Shown here one piece after another: positions 56,978 through 64,000 of a DNA stretch of 64,000 nucleotides. The position numbers were made by a program, and so were the translations under genes. Location: positions 97,435,338 through 97,499,337 of the forward strand of contig CM056744.1 in assembly GCA_029851415.1 (NCBI GenBank), given 5' to 3'. Origin of the DNA: Eretmocerus hayati (taxonomy: Eukaryota > Arthropoda > Insecta > Hymenoptera > Aphelinidae). Below the pieces are notes generated by a model, which was given only the letters and a program-made list of their open reading frames with translations, did not search any database and was not told the DNA's origin. The stretch's first letter is position 1. Each line of letters begins with the position of its first letter.

Positions 56978-57524
56978 GTCCTGTGTTGCATGAGAAAAAA
57001 TGAAATGCACACAGATGAATAAATTAGAGGGAATAAAACGATATTTTTCATTCAAACTGATGACCCTTACCTACCAAAATTCCAAATTTTCACCACCAAA
57101 TATTTATTAAATGAGCAAAAAGTATCATTTCAAAATTCAATTTCAATCAAAACATTTTAAAATTACTTTTTCAACGAATGGTCATCTGCATATTATTCAT
57201 CGTTCTTCGAATATACAGTATACAGTAGATGTGTATAAATTTCAAGTATAAACTGCTTACGCATGGTTCAGATGCATTCGTGAATACGTGGTATAGAGCT
57301 CATGATAGCGCGAGTATGATGGATAAAACGTATGACAGTGTAGTACTATGCGCGTTTACGCGCACACTCATATGGAGAACACACATATAGTCATCCCCAC
57401 CACCTGCGCGAGAGCCGCCCGAGCCGCCGAAATCCAAGCACCAGTTACCGGTACCGGCTATAGCGCAACAAAAGAGTGGGAAGGAGTGGGGGCGGCTGTC
57501 TGCCCATAGTGAGAGGTATCTACT
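56835..57524. repeat. Segmental duplication, copy 2
   Basis: Partner of 50471-51115, in the same orientation and about 6.4 kb away. It ends at ATGCCCATAGTGAGAGGTATCTACT, exactly where the mucin-coding repeats start in copy 1, and continues into unrelated DNA. Confidence 0.85.
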
Positions 57525-58087
57525 TCGATCCACTGCAGCTCCAAGATGACGAACCTTGAACAGGTTCAACAAATCGTCCATGGGATAAAGCCCGTAATGA
57601 AGGACTATACCCGAATCATAAGGTGGGTCTGCTAGCTTATCCAATTGTGACCCTTGTAAGATTTTGTGTTTACACAACTTGTTCTCTTCCGCTTCGGTAG
57701 CTGCCAGCTACCTCGGACTGTGGCTGCGGCTGATCGTTGTGTGGGGCGATTCTTAACATCCCTTACTCCGGAGGTTTCGTGGGTTGGGCGAGACCGGGTA
57801 CAATCCCTACCTCTGGATGTTCAAGCTTTGGATGACGATATATGTATGATTATTTGTACATACAAGTAGGCCGTGACCATGACGATTAGGGCAGGGATCT
57901 AGAGGCACTATTTTGGGCGTCGACGAGACCCAAACCGAGAACGTCGCTTGCGCTTCCGAATGTGTAGGGTACAATCAACCGCAAACTTGCCAGCGGGGCT
58001 AGGGTAGGTCTTTTATGTTCCTTCAAATGTAAATCCGTCAACAAAGCCTCTGGTGATCGACCGAGCATAACGCGACTTACCTACAGC
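57525..58087. other. No gene recognised; GC-balanced flank of the JmjC-like fragment
   Basis: Short frames on both strands without a motif. The composition resembles that of the JmjC-like fragment that follows, so it may be more of the same decayed gene. Confidence 0.3.
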
Positions 58088-58495
58088 GTGATGGCCACTA
58101 GGTCGTTCACGAGCCTTAGTGTCAAGGACGGGAATTGTGGCAGCACCACAGCGTTACTGCTCAGGGGAAAATGGCTTGTGTCGTCATTAGACCTGAGCAC
58201 GGAGAGGAGGTTCATAACATTTTTCATGGACATCCTTTCTCTAGGTGATCCTGATCTGGTCAAAGAATGGAAAGTGGGATGTAATAAACCCCTCCATCAC
58301 AGACCGATAGTTCTTTCTCCCGCACATCTACACGAGCTAGGAATTCCATTCCAACCCACCATCCTTTCACCTGGTGATCTGATCCGATTTGGGGCACGCT
58401 CTCTCTACATGTTATATCTCCTGGACTCCCTTATCTCGGTGTCTACTGATATAGGAGGGCACCCTGTGGGGCAGTCGCGGGTCCTATGCACATGA
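58088..58495 (+). pseudogene. JmjC-like fragment
   Basis: A 135-codon frame aligns by eye with the second half of the JmjC domain at 2542-3180. KWLVSSLDLSTERRF parallels KFWLVIKDREKLLRV, LHHRPIVLSP parallels LHHKNVYLTI, and LSPGDLIRFGARS parallels QFPGDLVYNKPGV. The histidine that binds iron in that second motif is not present here (the position falls in GARSLYM). It is thus a remnant or a non-catalytic relative. No zinc fingers are seen downstream, and the start is not defined. Confidence 0.45.
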
Positions 58496-58499
58496 AGCC

Positions 58500-60853
58500 T
58501 GAGCGGCTGACCCTTTTGCGTCCTCGTGAGTTATTTAGTTCCACAACACTTTTCGCAGAAGCACCAGAGATCATGTTGCCCTCTGCAGATGCAGGGGCAC
58601 TCACCATTCTTTCTTCCGATGTCGAGTCGATCCTCCCGACTGCCGTAGTCCCTCCACATCTAGTCCACAGGTTCTGCTGGGCCAATAGTGAAGAGAATAG
58701 AAGAGATTCACCTCAATTTGGGGCCGTTCCTCCGTACTTTCAGTCCACCACTTCTCGTTAATCGGCAAGATGCTACTTAAGTAATTCATTGTGCACAAGA
58801 CGGAGTCAAGGTCTTCTGAATCCTCCGGTCACCGTAAGCTGAGTGAATACCTAAGCCGAGAGAATGGGTGGAATCGGATAACGTGGTCGAGGGTACTCCT
58901 CTCATATCTGAGGACTTCCTTATCGGACCTACCGGCCCTGTAGACACCTTCGCAGATCACGAGGTGAAATAGTTGTTCGATCGCGTCTGCTACCGTTGTC
59001 ATGGCAATTGTAAACACCAGTAACGTTGTGGGAGTCCTCACACGTGCCCATATTGTCCATACTCAGATTCTGAGACCACGTCAGAGTATCAGCGACATTC
59101 GGAATCCGAAGTTTCAGAATCCGAAACACTTAGGCCCCTTGCCATCCAAGATTTACCCCAATCTCACGAATTCGTAGTCTCACCTCCGGATGAGTCCATC
59201 CCCATTTGGGAAAATGGAATTGATGTGTTGTGGCGTGAGCTTCATCATATAATGTATGACCATGGCATGGTTCCTGGTCCTGCACTGTGCTCGCCGAATA
59301 CTGTTGTAATTGATGCTGAAAGTCATAGTTCAGACTCGCCTGAGTCAGCGACTGGGCGAAGTTCAGGCGCCCCGACGGACGCTCTCACGCCTTCGGTCCG
59401 TGTGATGATAATATATCTACGGCACTTTGATCGAGTACTCTGCCGGGTGGAACACGAGTCGCCGGCTGAGTGGTCTTCCGATCTGAAGTAGCACTAGCTT
59501 ACGCTGATGTTAGGCCGAGGGCTCCACTCTGAAGGCTCAACCCTCTCAAGTTCTTCATACGCACTGAATACATGTCAAGACCGAAATTGCCGATCCCCTA
59601 CGCATGCGAGAGCGCGTGAGCGCCACGATCGACCGCCTGTTCCCCCGATCGATAATTTTTAATCAGAAAGTTATACCGATGGGTGACCCGTATTTCTCTA
59701 GTATTAGCTTATCCAAAAGGTTCTCATCTATATTGTAAAAACCCAATTTCCTATTTCCATGACACGATGTTTCGATTATCCTCTCATACGGACACGTTCA
59801 TGAAAGCATAATGCGTGTGACTATATTTTCAAAACAGGTTTCAGTTCGTGAGCACCTGAGGTGAGCATGAATTTTGGCATTTTGATGACTGCTATCGTTC
59901 TGTATCCGCTATTTTAATTATTACTCTTTCACGTGTACCTGTATTCCATGTTCGCTATATGCGTGTATGTATGCGCGTGAGAATCGTTCTATCTAGCTAT
60001 CATCTCAATTATGAGTGTTTCTCCTTTGATCTGTCATGAACTGCTGTACCTATCGAATGTATCATGTGCCATTTGGTGACCTTGGCTAAGTTTCTTTTTT
60101 GTATATTAATGAAATAAATGATCCTATGAGATCTAATGTTATTATTATATCCCTGCTGTTTACTCTGATGCCTACTCTAGAGGCATTGAGAACTAGATCT
60201 TGATCCACGCCGTGGGTACTATTCAAGGATTAAATCTTAATTTCCACGTAACTCCGGAATCATCTCCTCTCTTGTCAAAAATCAACATACTTCTATGTGG
60301 GTAAAACTATGTTCGCATGAAATGTGTGACTTGCGCAAATTTCTACTCCAATAGATACCTTGTTCGACAATGCGCCAGATTGTTTCTTTTTTTTTCTAGC
60401 GAAATGTTGATATCACTGTGGAATACTTGCATAGAACGTCGTCTTTTCATCATAAATCCATATGAACTCCGAGGAAAATCGATTCACCTAAATAAAGTAA
60501 TTGCCACAGAATCTAAAAACATAAGTAAAAGCAACACCATCCGTTCGCATACCATTACTTTAGAAACTAGGATTTCTGGAACGTAGGATGCTATGCGAGT
60601 AATAATAAAGGGGATTTTTCCATCCCTCATACTGCAAGAATATCACCTCCCTTGATCAGAAGCTTTGGCACTGATCCTTACAGACCAGCTGTGAGACCAA
60701 CTAGTTCGATTGAAATTGGTCGAAGGGCATACATTATCTGAAAAAAGAGAGTTCTTAATACTGACTTCCCGCCCAAAACAAAACTGCCCGAGACAATTGA
60801 CATTCGTGTTCCGTTTAAGAATCTATTCTGTATAAAATTTGGAATGTCAACTT
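58500..60853. other. No gene recognised
   Basis: The first kilobase is GC-balanced and keeps short open frames (for example 58486-58761 and 59225-59491) without recognisable motifs, perhaps continuing the decayed JmjC-like gene. From about 59650 it becomes AT-rich with no signal. Confidence 0.35.
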
Positions 60854-61132
60854 TGTGACGACATAGGTGATTGCTCTCATTAAGCAATCACCCTGTCGTC
60901 GGTTCTGAAAAACCGATCGCCGATGCACACCTGAAGGAATGCATCGCGCGATCACGTTCTGCCGAACTTTGCACTTTGTGTCTGTACACGACGCGCATCG
61001 AGCCGCGTCAGACCGCTCATCCACTCTTTACATTAAGTACACAGCTATCTGTATTCATAGTTCACTTCATTTCAATATATATATCTATATATATATCTGA
61101 GTCTTTCTTTGTCGTCGACACCCCACGTAACA
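60854..61132 (+). repeat. Solo LTR, family 2 (copy e)
   Basis: Starts TGTGACGACATAGG and ends CACCCCACGTAACA. The tetranucleotide ACTT stands on both sides, so this is a complete LTR with its target-site duplication and no internal region. It arose by recombination between the two LTRs of a full element. Confidence 0.92.
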
Positions 61133-62534
61133 ACTTATACAGCTATCACAAGAATTTGGATCGCCTATCTGCGGCATCAGATACTCCACAATTTTTTAAC
61201 GTCTCTGGATAATTATGTCGAGCTATTAACTGGTAATGTCGTCCTAGCTGTCTACCGCATAAGAAAATAAGTAATGCATGAGGCTTGAGCTTCAGTGCAC
61301 ATTTGAAAGCTGAAGATAATTAAGCGCTAAATTGTCAGGGACATAACGGGAAATTATTTGCTGGGTGGACGAGTCTTTCTCCCTTGGTTGTGCATTTTTC
61401 ATTATTCATGTAAAAAGCATGATCATTTCTCTCTTTCATTGACACTTTTTACTTTATAACTAGACTCATCATTCTTGCATATTCATTCTACTTTTATCGC
61501 ATGCAAAAGTAGGTTCTGAAAACAATTCTTATAGTAATTCAAAAGACATTGAGATGCAAATCATGTAGGATATAATATGAGAGTTGAGGGGGATCAAGGT
61601 CCTTGTTTCTGAACGAAGGTAAGGCTAATTGATGAATTGTCTCACAGATTCCATTCATCCTTTGGATTCCTTCAACTGGAGAATGTATGGTCTCCAATAA
61701 TTTTCTTGCAAACAAGAGTAGTTCAAATACTAAAGAATGATAATAGAATATTTCATCGTTAGGACTAGATCTCTCAGTTGATTTTAACTCAACAGAGTTG
61801 ATTTTCGGGATCATTGTAAGTTTCACCAACTCTATCGTTCTTTGTCAGGTTGAAAACCCTAAAATGAGAAATGTCAGGTCCATTAGCTCATCTAGGAATA
61901 CATAATGGTTTCGTACATCAACCTGTCAAGATTGTTATTCCAATAATATCATCCTGGGAAATCATTCATGGAATTTTACTAATGATTCCAAAATCCTTAG
62001 ATTGTTGATCCCTCGAGGGGACTCATATTATTTATTCCACCATTTCAGATAACTGAAGTTTCATTTTATATCTTTGAACTCCTTTGTATCTTTTCTCGAG
62101 GATCAGTCAAATATGCTAATCGCACATGAGCTTTGGTTGTTACAGTTGAACTATCATCCATATGATTTAATCAAGAGCTATCGTTGACGGATCAAATTTA
62201 GCCTTTAATCATCTCCTTTTTTATGCTACCTTAGACCGATTGTGAGGTTTTGCAAGTTCAAGAAGTTAATGCAAACAAATCGACGAAAAATTGAGTCAGG
62301 AAAATTCATGAAAAAATCTCCAAAGTTGAGCTTGAACATTTAATTCTAGAAGTATAGCTGCCCGTTCACTACTTTCTTGTTGCGGTTGAGTAGTTTCCCC
62401 TGTGCTGTGCTCAATTTGGATCATTGTTTACAGGATCAGATTTAAAGAGATCATAATTATATTGAATGAAGGATCCAATTTCTCATTTGCAGGTCTTTTG
62501 AAACTACGTTTTCTATGTAGAAGATACGAATTTT
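61133..62534. other. Receptor upstream region
   Basis: AT-rich, with no recognised coding exon. One minus frame (61829-61539) has no motif. The odorant receptor promoter should lie in the last few hundred bases. Confidence 0.4.
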
Positions 62535-63871
62535 ATGGCGAATGACATGGCACGAACCGTAGCTTCGTATTCATTCAATGAAATCTCTTCAGGTTACATG
62601 AAGTATTGGAGAATAATTGCTACATTACCATTTGATGGACATTCTTTACATTTCATCAAGTCTCGTCTGCTTCGTATTGATTTTATGACGATGATTTTAT
62701 TTTGGTTCACATCTTACATTGGGTATGGAATACGAATGCTAGTCAATCACAGATTTGAAAACGATTTTGTATGCGAATTGGCAACGGTAATGAGCGTTAC
62801 AGGAAGATATTTCATGGCACTTATGAAACGTGGAAAATTAGTGGAGCTAGTGGACATGAGTGAACAACTATGGAACAATCTGAGAGAAGGAGAAAGCCAA
62901 GCCTTTTCAAGATTTGAGAGAAAAGTTCGTGTTTTCAGAGACTTCACTTTGTGGATTACTATGACCGTTTTAGCAGCGTTCATATTGACATCTCAATTCA
63001 TCAGACTTCCACCTACCTCTGTCAATGGTACAGATCGAAGAATCCTACCGATAAGGTAATTCAAACTAGGCATACTTGTTAATATTATCTCATTTTGGGT
63101 ATCGAAAGTTGTATCGAACATGGCTCTTTCTTTTGGAGAAATTTCATGGAAGTCCGCTATTCATAAACTTCATTCGAGCAAGTAATTTTCCCTTTAGCTA
63201 TCGAGTTTGGTTGATTAAATCATCCTTACTCATAATTATCCCGCAAAGTACTTTTTACCCTCGCGTTCCAAAGAAGGTATACCCTTCATTTGTAACAAAT
63301 TTAGACTTTTTCAGTGAGCACTAACAAGTCGTTTGACTATTTGCAAAATGCAGCTAAACCGCGACATCTAAAATGTGTAAAATTATGCTTCCCTACTCTC
63401 GATTTCATTTTTTCAGGTTTTACGTCGATGTTCAAAGAGAACCACAATTCACTCTAGTAAGAATAGCTCAAGGGATAATGGGAATCCATATCTCGCTGAC
63501 ATTAACTGGCATCGAAACTTATGGACCTTGGCTTATTATGATGGCATGTGGTTTCATGAAATCAGTGCAGAATCGATTTTTGCTCATGGCCAATTCAGAG
63601 CACGGTTTGGATATCATACAGAATTCAAGAATGTTGGAACTATCCGGAGAGAATGTGACCGACTGCATTAAATTTCATCAAAAAATATTAAAGTGAGAAA
63701 ATTCCTTACCATTTTACGTAAACAAGTCTTCGTATTTGGAAGTATTTGAGAAATTCTATAATTATATGCAGATTCTGCAATATGATTGAAGATTTTACTC
63801 GCAGTTTTTTCATGGTCACAGTAATGTGTAGCCTTTATGCATTGTCGCTGATTGGAATACAGATCATAGCG
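62535..63871 (+). CDS. Odorant receptor (7tm_6), 3' end beyond the window
   Basis: Three exons join in phase: 62535-63055, 63417-63692, 63772-63871 (299 codons so far), with a GTAAGC donor at 63872. The protein is a multi-span membrane protein. Family marks are the RILPIRFYVDVQ segment after a membrane helix, HQKILKFCNMIEDF in the third exon, and a following helix ending LIGIQII. Insect odorant receptors pair with the co-receptor Orco to form a ligand-gated cation channel in the dendrites of olfactory neurons. Members usually have about 380-400 residues, so about a quarter, including the conserved C-terminal helix, lies to the right of 64000. The first Met at 62535 gives a normal N-terminus. 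The ligand cannot be inferred. Confidence 0.9.
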
Positions 63872-64000
63872 GTAAGCCATCAAATCCTCACTCCTCCAAA
63901 TTGCACTAAAATGCCCCCTCCTCCCCCTCCTATATAAAGTTCTATAAGGGACATTCAATCAAGCAAAATACGTTACCTTAAACGATGAGTGGAGTATTGT

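Overview
The window reads as a repeat-rich insect chromosome, most likely a hymenopteran and plausibly a parasitoid wasp. The support is an intron-rich microsomal cytochrome P450 of the CYP2 clan (28228-37459), an insect odorant receptor running off the right edge (from 62535), GT-AG introns throughout, errantivirus-like Ty3/gypsy elements, and a virus-derived block of the kind known from parasitoid wasps. There are no bacterial operons, ribosome binding sites, CRISPR arrays, rRNA or tRNA genes that I can see. Exact species cannot be read from the sequence.

Layout. 1-9477: debris of LTR elements, a decayed JmjC plus C2H2 zinc-finger gene (2057-3420), a nested foldback element (3760-5367), tandem LTR-like repeats and a decayed gag. 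9478-24430: one nearly complete minus-strand Ty3/gypsy element with 290-bp LTRs, 4-bp target-site duplication, gag, pol, integrase and an env broken by one stop codon; its two LTRs differ at about three sites, so it is young. 24431-28227: a second LTR family and palindromic MITEs. 28228-37459: the P450 gene, eight exons that join in phase to 497 codons before the stop, with intron 6 swollen by two palindromic elements. 38428-41150: LTR plus a decayed gag-like region.

41149-47417 is the most interesting part. A GC-richer, intron-free block holds three compact genes: a PIF-5/ODV-E56-like protein truncated at its C-terminus, a 475-aa orphan, and a 103-aa orphan whose start codon overlaps that of the 475-aa gene head to head. 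It abuts a Maverick/Polinton-type protein-primed DNA polymerase B pseudogene that is cut off just after its catalytic C motif and interrupted by a 210-bp MITE with an 8-bp target-site duplication. I read this as an endogenous large-DNA-virus (nudivirus-like) fragment joined to a Polinton remnant; the PIF-5 call is a by-eye judgement.

47665-52470 carries a divergent pair of intron-containing genes that share an N-terminal domain (minus 47665-48978, plus 49364-50470), then a Thr/Ser-rich mucin-like gene with a coding minisatellite. A segment of about 650 bp from this locus is duplicated at 56835-57524. 52876-54008 is a near-perfect giant palindrome. 55102-56708 is an internally deleted gypsy element joining gag start to env end. 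58088-58495 is a second JmjC-like fragment. 60854-61132 is a solo LTR with a clear target-site duplication. The odorant receptor closes the window.

The P450 and the receptor are the only genes with both a recognised family and an undamaged reading frame. Most other open frames are mobile-element remains or shadows.
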